Shown here: piece after piece, positions 34,618-45,565 of the stretch
How positions within the stretch are numbered: the stretch's first letter is position 1
Layout of the letters: each line of letters opens with the position of its first letter
NCBI GenBank assembly: GCA_009760885.1
Contig: CM019719.1
Location: 31,870,084-31,934,083, forward strand
Source of the DNA: Achatina immaculata
Lineage: Eukaryota > Mollusca > Gastropoda > Stylommatophora > Achatinidae
Reading direction: 5' to 3'
Length of the DNA stretch: 64,000 nucleotides
Position numbers and translations under genes: made by a program
The notes under the pieces: generated by a model
Told to the model about the DNA's origin: nothing
Databases searched by the model: none
Seen by the model: the letters and a program-made list of their open reading frames with translations, nothing else

Positions 34618-37600
34618 GTAACGTGTTCTTTTTCTTAGCTCGACTTTAAGGACATCCCTGTCCCGTTGTTTAATACAGAGGATGTAGGTTTAGCCCCTTG
34701 GCTATCCTTTCCTGAAAGTTTTATCTTCATGCAGGCTTGTTCATTGTAAAGCACTGCGCTCTTTATAGCCAGTCTGAAAATGTCTCATTGTCTAGCAAGG
34801 ATACCTGCTTCAGTGAGTATGGTCTTTTGAAGGTCAGTGATACTCAGAAAAGCACCTGGGGTGGGGTATAGCGTATTGCTTGTAAAATGTCTGAGTAGTA
34901 CAGGGGTTAATATGCTTGTCTCTCATGTAGAGATTGGTGGTTCAGGTCTGACCAGAGACTCCCCAATCATCCAACAGTAGAAATTGAATATCCAGCTCTT
35001 TCTGGGAGTGGGGAAGGAAAGGCGGTCAATCATGATGCTGACCACATCATTTTGTGTGTGCCATCAGGTTAAGGAAAATGTAGGCACTAACAGCATATGT
35101 CTTAGTGCCCCTGGCATGATAAGACTGCATTTTAGTGCCTGTACTGACCATGAAGAAGGCTCTCACTTGGAATCCCCAGGGGAAACAAGGAAGACGTAGA
35201 AACACCTGGCAGAGGGGTCTCAAAAGCAGAGATCAGGAAGATGGGCTACCCATGGAGACGGGTAGTAGAAGCAGTCTGTGATAGAAATAATTGGAGAGCC
35301 CTTGTTGATGGCCTATGCCCCAGATATGGGTAAAGAAGGTGTGGATGGGGGAATTGACCTTATCTTGGCCCATCATTAGAGTGTGACCTGGTAAGCATCA
35401 AGCATGACTGCCTTGTCTTTCTCCAAGTCCAGATGTAGCCAGATATCCATTTCTACAGCTGACAGGATAGATTATTAGAGAATAATCATTCTTCATGTGA
35501 TTTTAACATATAGTTTATATAATATACTTTTGCACTAAGCAGTCGTTTCCATCTCTTCTTCTGCATCGTTCATTCAGACATTGATGGCAATATGTCTCAC
35601 AAATGCAGCAGTTTGTCTCTGGTTTTCAGCATCACCATAGAGCTCTATGGAAATGCAATGAGGGAAATTAACAGAAGGACATGTTAATACCTACATTTTC
35701 CTCTTCAAAAAGTAAAACAACTAAAGAAGCTGTGGAGAGGAACAGACAGAACTACAAAAATAAGATTTTTAAGGACATGCATCTGTCATATTGCAACATA
35801 TGCCTGTGAGACCTGGACACTTAACAAAACAGCTGAGAAACACATAAATACCTTTGAATGTAAATGCTACAGAAGAGTTCTTCAAATATCATGGACACAA
35901 AAGAAAGAACACATATATCCATACTACACAAACTTAATATTGAAGAAGGTTGGCTAGTAAAGAGGATAAAAGAGAGAAAACTAAAATATTTTGGACACAT
36001 TAAATGTCATGATAATTTAGAGAATACCATTTTGGAAGGATACATAATGGGAAAAACAAAGAGAGGAAGCCCAAGGCGAAGATGGCTGCAAGACATCGTT
36101 GATAATTTGCAAATGGATGCATCAGCAGCAGGCCATCTTGCTTACAGCTGAGAGGCTTGCAGGAGAGCTGTTAGGGAGTTCCACAAGGGACATGCAAATG
36201 ACTGACTGACTGACTGACATAGAGCTCTTGTAAGAGACTGGAGCTGGCCAAGTCCTTTGCCTGGAAGATGTGATGTGACGTCTGTTGCTCTTCGCATATG
36301 CGTCTATTTTGTTTCATTATTCTATCCATGGCAGTTTGGAGCTCTGTGTTAATGTCCTCGTATATTTTTACTGTGTTGCCTCAATTTCTTTTCAATGTTG
36401 GACATATCAGGCAGGAAGGAGTTCACTTCACAGTAGCTGTAGTTAAGGGTGTGGAAATATTCTCCGTGTTTTACAAGCAGCAGGAGTCACGCAGATATAA
36501 ATCATGTCTGAGAGAACATATGTGATGTGTCTAAAAAGTTTGTTGAATGATATCAGAAAATAAGATACAAACAAATTACCTTTAGTAGCCTTCAAAATAA
36601 TCACCTCTTTAGAAATCAGTCGCAGAACCGTAGTCACACGTTCACAAAATGTGTGCGCCTCTAATGACGCTTTTCAGCCGGGGAAACAGAAATAAGCCCA
36701 CAGGCACCAGATCAGGAGAGTACGGTGGATGATCGAGAAAGGTACGCCACGCTGAGCCACGAATTGGTGCACACAGATCATGTCTGTGTTTCTGCTTGTT
36801 GATGGCCGACTCAAATGATGCTCATCCTCAGTCATTTTCTTCCTGTTGTGAAAGCATCTGAACCAGTCGTAAACACTTTTTCTGCTCGTGGCTTCCATCC
36901 CTGTACACTTGCACCAGCATTTCATGCATCTCTGTCACTGTTTCCCCCAATGTGTAGCAGAAGTTGATGTTCTCTTGTTGCTCCATTGCACCGTTACCGT
37001 ACCTCTCACACTGACTATGTTCAACTGCCCACAGTGGGTTTGCCCTTTCAGTCATGTTTACTCCAAGCTAGATGATGCTTCTCGATATGTCTCCAGATGG
37101 CCATGTGCAGAACTATATGGCATGGCAGTGCACCTAGCCCTGTTGTCATTGAGATATTGAACCATTCACTGAACCTTTTAGATATACCTCGTAAACTTTT
37201 AGAATGGATGAATAAAAATACCTTAAGGAATGTTTTCTGCAGGAACAACTCTGCACAAAGTCTTGTATGCTGGGAAGAATCATTTGTGGGACAACCTAGA
37301 TACACTAGGTGCGACAACACAGGCACAGTGGGTGGAACAACCTAAGTGCAGTAGGTAGGGCAACCTGTGCACATTAGGTGGGACAGCCCAACATTAGTAG
37401 GTGCAACATCCCAGGCACAGTTGGTGGGATAAGCCATGCACAGTAGATGCAACAGGCTATTCACAGTAAGTGCAAGAATTGAAGTACAGTATGTGGAATA
37501 ACCCAGGCACAGTATGTGGGACAGTCCGACACAATAAGTTCAGCAGCCCAGGCACAGTAGATGCAACAACCCAAATACAGTGGTGCAACAGCCTGGGCAA

Positions 37601-40600
37601 GGTAAGTGGGACAGCACAACCTGGACACAGCAGGCACAGGTGGCAGTGAAGAATTTATTTTTAAAAAATGAAGAATTGGGCACATACGCTCATCTGACAT
37701 TCTACCCTTCATTATTCAACTTTCATTCTTACCACATGTTTGTTTTAGTACAAGTAAGGTAAAGGTAATCCTCTCATGCCTTAGAATCACATAGGGGTAC
37801 GGTGTTAGTGGCCATATTTTCCTTGACCTGTCAGCACATTGTACAAGTATACACCAGAAAAGAAGTCAGAATTCGAATTGCCAAATTGACCTTCATGAAT
37901 CTTGAGAACATATGGCATTCAGAAGTTAAAAAACCAAGTTAAGATTATTCACTTCAAATGTAATATCCACCCTCATTTATGCATGTGAAAGCTGGAAAAC
38001 AACTAAAGAAATAGACAAAAAAATTAGACTCTTTAAAAAATAAATGCTTACGGAAAATACTCTGTATAAAGTGGAATGAATTCAAGAACAATGCAGAAAT
38101 CAGACAGATGAGCAAACAACAACCTGTCTCATGGGTGATCATGTGATGAGAAGAAACAATCAGAGAATCCTCAAATAAGCTATCAAATGGAACACAACAG
38201 GCCGAAGAAAAAGAGGTCGACCACGTGAAACTCTGAAGAGGACATTGTTAAGAGAAGCCAATTCAGTGGGCATAACATCCCTTTATGAGATTGAAAAACT
38301 CGCCAAAGACAGGACATCTTGGCGAACTACCATGCTGGCTATATGTGATGTTTAATGGCACGGGACGGATGTAAGATACAAATTACATAAAGGACATACC
38401 TAAGAATGTCAAATAAGACTATTACATTCACAGATTCTACTGATAATGAATTACATGGGAGGTAAGTAATATAACAAAATAACACACAAATACATTTTAA
38501 ATGCAGTTTTTGTCATGTCATATTCTTTCATTTTCTATGAAATAATTTGCACACAAGCTACATATTGAACTGTGTTCAGTTTCTTAGACAAGCCAGTGTG
38601 TGACAAACACCCATTAACATATTAAAGGACAAATATTTAGTACAGTCAGTGCCCCATCACAAACCACCAGATGCTCTTAGTTTTCCCATAACCCAAGGTT
38701 TTCTTTGTTACACATAAAGTCATGCAGTCAGCATTAATGAGGAAGCAGTCCCAGCAGAGGAAAAGTTAATTAGTAGCAGTGTTTCTCTGAAAACAACAGA
38801 CTAATATCTGAGAAAGAATGTAGGTGAAACATCTTGAATCTCTAACTGAAATACTATACATTGCCTTCTCTCATGGTCTTCCAGGGCAGACACTTATCCC
38901 TTTATTCAGCTGCCAAAATAATCTCCGCCTATTTTACTCTTTAAAAGTGATTCATTTATACTATGAAGTTACATATATGTTATTCCCATTATTATGAGAA
39001 TTCATTCTGTCATTGCAGGAATCTGGTAGAAAGTACAGAAGAGTTACTGTCAACACATGATAGTACAGCCATGTATACGAGCATTGATGGAGTTGAATGC
39101 GTGATTATCCCAACGGAAATGTACCATCAGATGCAGACTGAGCTGTCTGACCTTAAGGAGCAGCTGCTCTGCTTGTCGTCGCTTATACAGGTCTGTGGAG
39201 GGTCAGTGTCATAAAGTCTGGTCATTTCTCTCATTTGTGTGCTTGAGAATTTATGAGTGTTGCAGTCAGGGCTGTCAGAGTCTGAAACAGTTTTGGGTGG
39301 ACTCAGAGTTGGGGTCAGTAGAATGTGTGAGAGGAATATGAAAGAATGAGAGTTGGGGTCAGTAGAATGTGTGAGAGGAATATGAAAGAATGAGAGTTGG
39401 GGTCAGTAGAATGTGTGAGAGGAATATGAAAGAATGAGAGTTGGGGGTCAGTAGAATGTGTGAGAGGAATATGAAAGAATGAGAGTTGGGGTCGGTAGAA
39501 TGTGTGAGAGGAATATGAAAGAATGAGAGTTGGGGTCAGTAGAATGTGTGAGAGGAATATGAAAGAATGAGAGTTGGGGTCAGTAGAATGTGTGAGAGGA
39601 ATAGAAAAGTGTCAAGAGTCAGGCTATAGAAAAGTAGAGAAGCTGATGTTTGGTAGTCAAACTTTTATCATTCTTACTCCACAACTTCGATTGCAACAAC
39701 ATCAGTATTATACCAAAACAGTTTGAAAATAATTGGAATATTTTTAATGAAGTAGTTTGGTTTTTTTTTTTTTTTGCATGTAAGTTGAAAGTTTTGTTTC
39801 CTTATGAAGCTGGGGTTCTGTAATGTAGTTTTTCATGAGCATGATAGATTGCCCCACAATGAAAGATCTCTGGAAACGTCTGCTATAGTGTGAAGCTGTC
39901 TGTGACCAATTAATTCACTGTCTGGAAATACAAAAGGACTCAAAAAGGCCAGACACAAGAGGGGAAAAAAATACAATTTCAAATGATAAAAAATTTTATC
40001 TTCTGACAGTGAGGGAAAGAACATTGTCATAATTTGGACAACATGGCAAGAAAAGTTCACATAGATTTACTTTCAAAAATTGTTATATGAGTCAAAAACT
40101 TGTAGGAATGAAGTTCATCTTTACTTTAAGCCCTTTTAATTTTAATTTTCAGAATACTGTTAATGAAATTTTTTTTTTTTCTGGTATTGTGGATGTTGAA
40201 AGGGCAGTACAGGGTATCTGTAAAAGGTCTGTGGGACTTTTCGAACTGAGAGCATAATATTCACACATCTTTTTATTATGACTAGAACTGTAATATTTTG
40301 TTCAGTGAGCTTGATAATGTCATGATGATGAAATGCTAAGTCAGATGGGAAGTACAAGACTATGAAATCTTATTCTGAAGATTTAGAGTGGTTCCTTCTT
40401 CTTCTTCTTCATTTGCTTCTACCACCAAGACCGCACTGTGATCCTAGTGAATTTATGCCTGTGGTCCTCATTAAGTCCCGTGGTCTCCTGTGTGGTCCCC
40501 AAAAGGACCACACAAGATCCCCGAGAGGACCACAAGAGATTCAGAGTATCGCAGGGCTTTAGCCTGTATTCTTGGTGGGTCTCAGAAGCGGGATTACGTG

Positions 40601-40973
40601 ACACCGTTGTTTTTGTTAGAGTGTTTACAAGATGCAGGTTTTCTGAAAGATTCTGCTGCTGTGGGGACTATATTAAGTCTATCCCTATTAGCATGACTAA
40701 AGGAATGCATGATCCTGTTGTTTGTGAGAAACTGTAGTGAAGTAAGATGAATCCTTGACAAACTCTGATCTGTCTTTGATAGTCATGCCTGCCTTCCATC
40801 ATAATTGCCTGCCTTCCATCAGAATTGTTTACTACCCTAGTTCACGCATAATAACAGTGTTAGTTCTGTGATTGTGTTCCTGTTTCTGTGATACACGTTC
40901 CTGTTTCTGTTTACAGGAAACTGAAGATGAAGAACAAACTTCCGACAGTGTGGTGATCACATCCCAGCCATAA
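33216..40973 (+). CDS. Unrecognised N-myristoyl-type Ser-rich protein, 4 coding exons (570 aa)
   Basis: Gene model: coding parts 33216-34617, 34735-34816, 39019-39190 and 40917-40973 (TAA). Lengths 1402, 82, 172 and 57 give one continuous frame. I chose the start at 33216, preceded by an A-run, because it opens MGSCYSRK: Gly2 with Ser/Cys at positions 3-6 is a classic N-myristoylation plus palmitoylation context. That suggests membrane attachment. An upstream in-frame ATG at 33150 lies before a likely acceptor at 33184. The protein is hydrophilic, Ser/Thr/Lys-rich and probably disordered, with a Cys-rich patch (DFDCCQKCGC, about residue 130). The last exons carry DGVECVIIPTEMYHQM and a short leucine-bearing helix (ELSDLKEQLLCLSSLI), then an acidic tail. 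I do not recognise the family. A signalling adaptor is a guess. The model has no stop or frameshift. Confidence 0.75.
34735..34816 (+). CDS. Exon 2 of the myristoyl-type gene (inferred, 82 bp)
   Basis: The acceptor TTTTATCTTCATGCAG ends at 34734. The frame reads LFIVKHCALYSQSENVSLSS then KDTCFS. The donor used is GTATGG at 34817. Four bases earlier lies a stronger-looking GTGAGT (34813), but its use would put exon 3 into a frame with an immediate stop. The 82-base length (3n+1) is exactly what exons 1 and 3 require. Confidence 0.6.
34886..35130 (+). mobile_element. tRNA-derived SINE inside intron 2
   Basis: Head TGTCTGAGTAGTACAGGGGT, TCTCTCATGTAGAGATTGG and a decayed B box (GGTTCAGGTC). The body GGGGAAGGAAAGGCGGTCAA, ATGCTGACCACATCA and GTAGGCACTAACA matches the other copies. 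Confidence 0.88.
35135..35345 (+). mobile_element. LINE 3' end (WRALVDGLCP family)
   Basis: Across frames: SHLESPGE (from a LTWNPQGK-like motif), then WGYPWRRVVEAV and DRNNWRALVDGLCPRYG. This is the conserved C-terminus of a widespread invertebrate LINE type (a TWNPQGKR..RPR..W start and GLCP end). Frame-shifted and 5'-truncated. Confidence 0.8.
35600..36225 (+). pseudogene. LINE ORF2 C-terminal part (WLQDI family), longest such copy
   Basis: Plus-strand remnant: LKKLWRGTDRTTKIRFLRTC, ATYACETWTLNKTAEKHINT and CYRRVLQISWTQKK. An open frame from 35864 follows with LKYFGHIKCHDNLENTILEG, MGKTKRGSPRRRWLQDIVDN and LQMDASAAGHLA. It ends with GGGACATGCAAATGACTGAC and a (TGAC)n tail. Stops before 35864 and in the last 60 bases make it dead. 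It sits in intron 2 in the gene's own orientation. The start is approximate. Confidence 0.88.
36530..37190 (-). mobile_element. Internally deleted mariner-like element with TIRs
   Basis: The minus strand carries the N-terminal HTH of a mariner transposase (EQQENINFCYTLGETVTEMH, then EMLVQVYRDG), a shifted frame with GRPSTS-like sequence, and then directly the far-downstream PPYSPDLVPVGLFLFPRLK motif. The catalytic core between them is missing. A C-terminal remnant follows to about 36570. The ends are imperfect inverted repeats: GTGTCTAAAAAGTTTGTTGA at 36527 versus the complement of 37160-37190 (ATATCTAAAAGGTTCAGTGA). It is a non-autonomous derivative in intron 2. Confidence 0.82.
37290..37640. 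repeat. Degenerate minisatellite, about 30 bp unit
   Basis: About 12 diverged units of the form GGCACAGTAGGTG.GACAACC with variable spacing, older than the other arrays. Confidence 0.75.
37745..37850 (-). mobile_element. SINE 3' fragment
   Basis: AGGTAAAGGTAATCCTCTCA..CCTTAG..CATAGGGGTACGGTGTTAGT is the reverse complement of the 3' end of the SINE at 50903. Confidence 0.8.
37870..38385 (+). pseudogene. LINE ORF2 C-terminal fragment (SLDEVE family)
   Basis: Reads KLENN, EIDKK, CDEKKQSENP, QQAEEKEVD-like and LANYHAGYM across frames. The 3' end TTTAATGGCACGGGACGGAT plus GTAAGAT matches sister copies. Several stops. In intron 2. Confidence 0.85.
38386..39018. other. Intron 2 sequence, no feature
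   Basis: AT-rich intronic DNA ending in the acceptor TTCTGTCATTGCAG. Confidence 0.6.
39019..39190 (+). CDS. Exon 3 of the myristoyl-type gene
   Basis: Acceptor CATTGCAG (39011-39018); donor CAG/GTCTGT at 39191. Encodes NLVESTEELLSTHDSTAMYT through the leucine-rich helix ending LSSLIQ, phase 2 to 0. Confidence 0.8.
39297..39604. repeat. 44-bp minisatellite, about 7 copies, in intron 3
   Basis: Unit GAGTTGGGGTCAGTAGAATG then TGTGAGAGGAATATGAAAGA then ATGA, nearly identical copies. Confidence 0.97.
39605..40916. other. Intron 3, no firm feature
   Basis: T-runs near 39760 and 40170. A perfect hairpin TGTGGTCC-CCAAAA-GGACCACA lies near 40490-40511. A plus-strand frame at 40490-40696 (RALACILGGSQKRDYVTPLF) looks protein-like but is unassigned. 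The intron ends in the acceptor TGTTTACAG. Confidence 0.5.
40917..40973 (+). CDS. Exon 4 (terminal coding) of the myristoyl-type gene
   Basis: Encodes ETEDEEQTSDSVVITSQP and TAA in phase with exon 3. The acidic C-terminus is short. Confidence 0.8.
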   Translation, partial: ETEDEEQTSDSVVITSQP

Positions 40974-41696
40974 TAATCCTAAACTGAGGATATTCTAATT
41001 CATGCAATACATTCACTGTTGTGAGAGTCTGTACAGACTTGAAAACATTAATTTGACAGATTGTTATCTGTTTTCTCTTTTTTTTTTTTTGTTTGTTTAA
41101 TATTACATTTGAAGAGTGGCCATTTTCTGGTTTAACTCTTATGGTTTGAAACAGCACTAGCAGGGTTGTCGTCTAATGCTTTGAAACAACACTGGCAGGG
41201 TTGGTAGATCTTGCACACCTACATAAGTCAATACTTAGAGAGACGTTTACATATAAGTCTGAACCAAAAATCAACGGATTTTTAATTATAAGATAACTTT
41301 CTTCAGGTTTCCTTCTACCAAAATTTCTTATGAAAATTAATCGTGGCAGAGCTTGGAAAATAGTTAAAGAGTGAAAGAATTAAGAGAGCATACCTGCATG
41401 AGGGTTTATACATATTGATTCTTGGTCAAGTTTTCTTCTTTTTTTTTTTTTTTTTAAATTAAAAAAAAAATTTTTTTTTTCTAGTTTTTGAAAGCATTAA
41501 TGACATGCAGCTCTCAACCAGTGGGTACATCTTCATGCTGTGTCACATTTTTAAGATGCGAAATAACATTCAGATGAGTTTGTTTTGCCAAGAAGTGTTT
41601 CTTGTATCTGGTTGGTGGTGGATCTCGGTGTAAGACTTCTTGTTCTAGGCAACAGCTGTCAAGGTGGGGAGCTTGTGTGATGAAGGCTCCACTTTC
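40974..41696 (+). other. Likely 3' untranslated region or downstream DNA
   Basis: T-rich sequence with A/T-runs at 41440-41485. No close canonical polyadenylation signal was identified. An AATAAA lies at about 42284 beyond the minisatellite. Confidence 0.45.
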
Positions 41697-42060
41697 AGTA
41701 TGGAGCATATTATCATGGCTTTCCTTATCAGTAGGGAGCATATTATCATTGCTTTCCTTATCAATAGGGAGCATATTATCATGGATTTCCTTATCAGTAG
41801 GGAGCATGTTATCATTGCTTTCCTTATCAGTAGGGAGCATATTATCATGGCTTTCCTTATCAGTAGGGAGCATATTATCATGGCTTTCCTTATCAGTAGG
41901 GAGCATATTATCATGGCATTCCTTATCAGTAGAGAGCATGTTATCATGGCTTTCCTTATCAGTAGGGAGCATATTATCATGGCTTTCCTTATCAGTAGGG
42001 AGCATATTATCATGGCTTTCCTTATCAGTAGGGAGCATATTATCATGGCTTTCCTTACTT
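41697..42060. repeat. 33-bp minisatellite, 11 copies
   Basis: Unit CAGTAGGGAGCATATTATCA then TGGCTTTCCTTAT. Divisible by 3, so ORFs run through it on both strands (repeating HIIMAFLISRE or MLPTDKESHDN). Treated as non-coding. Confidence 0.97.
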
Positions 42061-43442
42061 TCTGAAGCAGAGTTGAAGAATGTTTCACAGGATCTGTCAT
42101 GAGCAGGTCAGGTGTATGTGATGAGTCATTCAATTTGAAGACAAAACCAGATGATTATATCTGGTTTACAAGCAAACCGTACCATCTGTAGTAAAACTTA
42201 CAGAATCAGTAACAACCACAAACCAAATTACAGATGCTGTGATAATGTGGACATTTTCCTACATAAATGCCAAGATCAAAACAAGGAATAAAATTGCTTT
42301 AAAGATATCCCCACAGTTCAGAGTTGTTTATGTTTTTTTTTTTCCAACTACAAAAATTCTTCACCTTGGCAACAGCAAAGCAAGGGCTTTTAACTTAGAA
42401 AAATTTCTACAACCACCATCACATGCTCTACAACCATGAAAAACTTATCAGTTCTGGCCCATTAACCAGGCCAAGTTGTAGTGTCATGTCAATCTGATAT
42501 CAGGAGCACAAAGAGGAGGCAAGCAATTTTTAATGTGCTTAAGCTTATGGGCCATTCTGGCATATGGCATATATCATTATACATATCAGCTTTGTTTGTA
42601 TGTAATGAAAATTGTCTGCTGGTTAGTGTCTGTAAACTGTGTCTGTCAAGACACTTTATGTGGCAGGTTGTCTCTGATGTACCATCTGTGATGTTTAGAA
42701 CCGAATCTGTCACAAGAAAAACAACAAACATAAGTGGACGCTACAGCTCTAATTTCAGACTTTAAAGTGCATGTACATGGAGATATACAGTTGATGTTGT
42801 CTGTCAGGTTATTATTTATAACTTTGCTTTGCCGTCAGGGCTGTTTACTGGAAAACATTTAGTACCACGTGAAGTACAGTGTAGAATTACATGATTAAAA
42901 ACTTCACAATGCTATGTTCATCATTTCTGAAAATGATTTTTATTCCAGAAGCTTTGTTGATTTTGTGGTTGTGTTCATTACATCTTGTGCTTGTTCAGTA
43001 TGGAGACAGATTTTTTTTTTTTTGTTCTAAATGCCATGGTCACAGTTATCATGTTCCAAGTTGTTGTTTACCTAAAAACAAAGAGGTAATCACCTCTTTT
43101 ATTTATTAATCTCCCGTTGTTAATTTGTTATGCCTCTTAATTGAAAGACAGACAGATTGGCTGTTTTCAGCCTCAGAAAAACTGATTTGCAACTAATTGT
43201 GTATTGTTAACAGACGGTTGTAAGAAGACATAACTTTTGTCTGTAGCCTTAAAATCTTGAACAGTGATATCAGGAGTCATTTAAAAAAGTGTAATTTATT
43301 TCTTAGAGTAGAATCTGTATTTAACTCATAGTGTGCCATTAGCCATTTAAATGGCTGCTGTTTGAAAGCCATATGGTTTTGTTCGGTAGTTGTCAGTTCA
43401 TAATTTTAAACTGCTTTGAAACCTGAAATAGGCATTGTATTC
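42061..43442. other. No gene recognised
   Basis: AT-rich. Frames at 42481-42765 (plus) and 42731-42489 (minus) have no recognisable motif. Confidence 0.5.
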
Positions 43443-44200
43443 TTACATCTTACATCCTTCCTGTGCCATTAAATGTCACATAGAGCTCACATAGTTGTTT
43501 GCCAAGTTTTCCTGTTCTCGGCGAGTCTTTCAACTTCATCAAGGGATGTTATGTCCACTAAACTGGCTTCTCTTAACAATGTCCTCTTTAGAGTTTCACG
43601 TGGTCGACCTCTTTTTCTTTGGCCTGTCGTGCTGCACTTGATAGCTTGTTTTGGTATTCTCTGATTGTTTCTTCTCATCACATGGCCTACATATGTCCAT
43701 CTTTTTCTGATCACCTATGAGACAGGTTGTTGTTTGCTCATCTGTCTTATCTCTGTATTGTTCTTGAATCCGTTCCACTTTATACCAAGTATTTTCCTTA
43801 GCCATTTGTTTTCAGAAGAGTCTAATTTCTTGTCTATTTCTTTAGTTGATTTCCAGCTTTCGCATGCATAAATGAAGGTGGATATCACATTTGAATTGAA
43901 TAATCTTAACTTGGTTTTTGTGCTCATAACTTTTGAATGCCATATGTTTCTCAAGATTCTTGAAGGTCAATGCTGCTTTTGCAATTCTAATTCTAACTTC
44001 CTTTCTGGTGTCTCCATCCTGGTCTGTGTAGCTGCCAAGGTATGCAAATTGGTTTACTTCATCAACAACTGTTCCTTCTATGTATATTTTTCCTTCCTGA
44101 TTAATGAGAAGTTTCATTATTTTTGTTTTGTCTTTGTTAATTTCAAGTCCTATTTTGCTAGCTAAGGAAGACATTGTATTGTCAGTAAAAGACTGCATCT
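43443..44200 (-). pseudogene. LINE ORF2 C-terminal part (SLDEVE family)
   Basis: Minus strand from 44198: LASKIGLEINKDKTKIMKLL, VDEVNQFAYLGSYTDQDGDT, RKEVRIRIAKAALTFKNLE, then shifted frames with CESWKSTKEIDKKLDSSENK, RRWTYVGHVMRRNNQRIPKQ, GRPRETLKRTLLREASLVDI and SLDEVERLAENRKTW. It is a cleaner relative of 10770-11545, truncated just after the RT catalytic region. About three frameshifts. Confidence 0.92.
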
Positions 44201-45310
44201 AGGATTTTATTTCATAAATGTTTGTGTGCCATGGGTATAGTTTGGTTGGGTTAGGTTTAAATTTGTTTTAAACTGACACACCTGAAAATGTATGACAGCA
44301 TAACCATTGTTAGGTTTTTCAAATGATTTGCAGAAATCCTCAGACATTGTGGGAAATTAAGAAAGAAAAAAAATGTACACAATCAGACGGTGGAGAAAGA
44401 ATTTAGAAAGAAAATATCAAACATGAGCTGTTGGTTAAGAGTAGAGGCGTGAGCAGAATTTATACATCAGGGTTTCCCATCTAGTCTCCAAGAGGTCCTG
44501 ATTCTTTAAAAAAAAAATTAAGAGGTCATGAAAAACAATATTTTCTTATTTAAAAAAAAACCTTTGAAAATTATTATTGGATTCCTTTATGTGCAACTCC
44601 TGATCATGCCACCCCACTAAGGACTGTAGGTGTAACATTTATTTTATGCCGAGTTATCAAGGGTCCCTCTAGGATTCAGAAGGTTTATTTGTAGCATTTG
44701 CCACATTAACTTTTATACTTACATGAGCAGTTTAAATGATATTCTGAAAGAAAAAAAAAGAAATTAAATAGAGATAAGTGCAATCTTATGGTCCTGTTCC
44801 AAAATTGGGAAGTTCATAATTTTAAAGTAGTGAGTTCTAAAATTAGACATTGCATCATTTCCTGCTAAAGCATGATGATCTTGTTGAAAGAGAACGTAAA
44901 ATTTTATTTGGCGTTTTAACTCTTTATCCCACCAAACAGTACCCATGACATGAACATCTTTTTTTTTCTAATAAAATATTACTGCTGTGATGTTGTAAGG
45001 AAAATAACACAGTGTCAGTTTTTAATCATTTGAGGTAGTTTAAAATTATGAAAGATTATAGAACAACACCGTGTGACTAGGTGTTTATTTTTAGTCTTTT
45101 AAAAAAAAGGCTGAACATTTTATGGTATATATGTTAAGGGTTAAAGAGTGTTTTTTATTTTTTTTAAAATGTGAAATAGACTACATAAGGGTAAAAAAAA
45201 TGGAACTGTTTTTCCATCCTTTCTTGAAAATGTTTTTTTAATTGGGTGTAAATATAATACAATACAGTTATAAGCTATTTATTCAAGAGGTTTGAAGGTT
45301 TCTGTGGGGC
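44201..45310. other. No gene; AT-rich
   Basis: Short A/T-runs. The stretch CAGGGTTTCCCATCTAG near 44469 resembles a hAT-type terminal repeat but no partner end was found. Confidence 0.45.
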
Positions 45311-45565
45311 TACATATACAAGTGTATTACTCATTATATCATTGAACCACATACATAGCTCATGAACTCTTTCAACTACATACATTACTCGTTATCTCCT
45401 TGGACTATGTACATTACTCCCATTCTTGTCGAACCACATACATTACTCAAAATCTCATTGAGCCACATACATTACTCATAATCTCATTGGACCACATACA
45501 TTACTTAGATCTCGTTGGACCACATACGTTACTTAGATCTCATTGGACCACATATGTTACTCATG
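45311..45565. repeat. About 28-bp minisatellite
   Basis: Units of the form CCACATACATTACTCATAAT then CTCATTGGA, about 8 copies, the first ones more diverged. Confidence 0.9.

Noticed and set aside
39019..39040. Alternative exon 3 acceptor at 39029 joining directly to exon 1
   Set aside because: It restores the frame without exon 2, but the AG at 39018 has the better pyrimidine tract, and an in-frame exon 2 of the right length exists.
40490..40740. Protein-like frames in intron 3 of the myristoyl-type gene
   Set aside because: Overlapping frames on the same strand, no domain, inside an intron. Left as unassigned.
41514..42133. ORFs of 133-174 codons repeating MLPTDKESHDN or HIIMAFLISRE
   Set aside because: Products of a 33-bp minisatellite in several frames on both strands.
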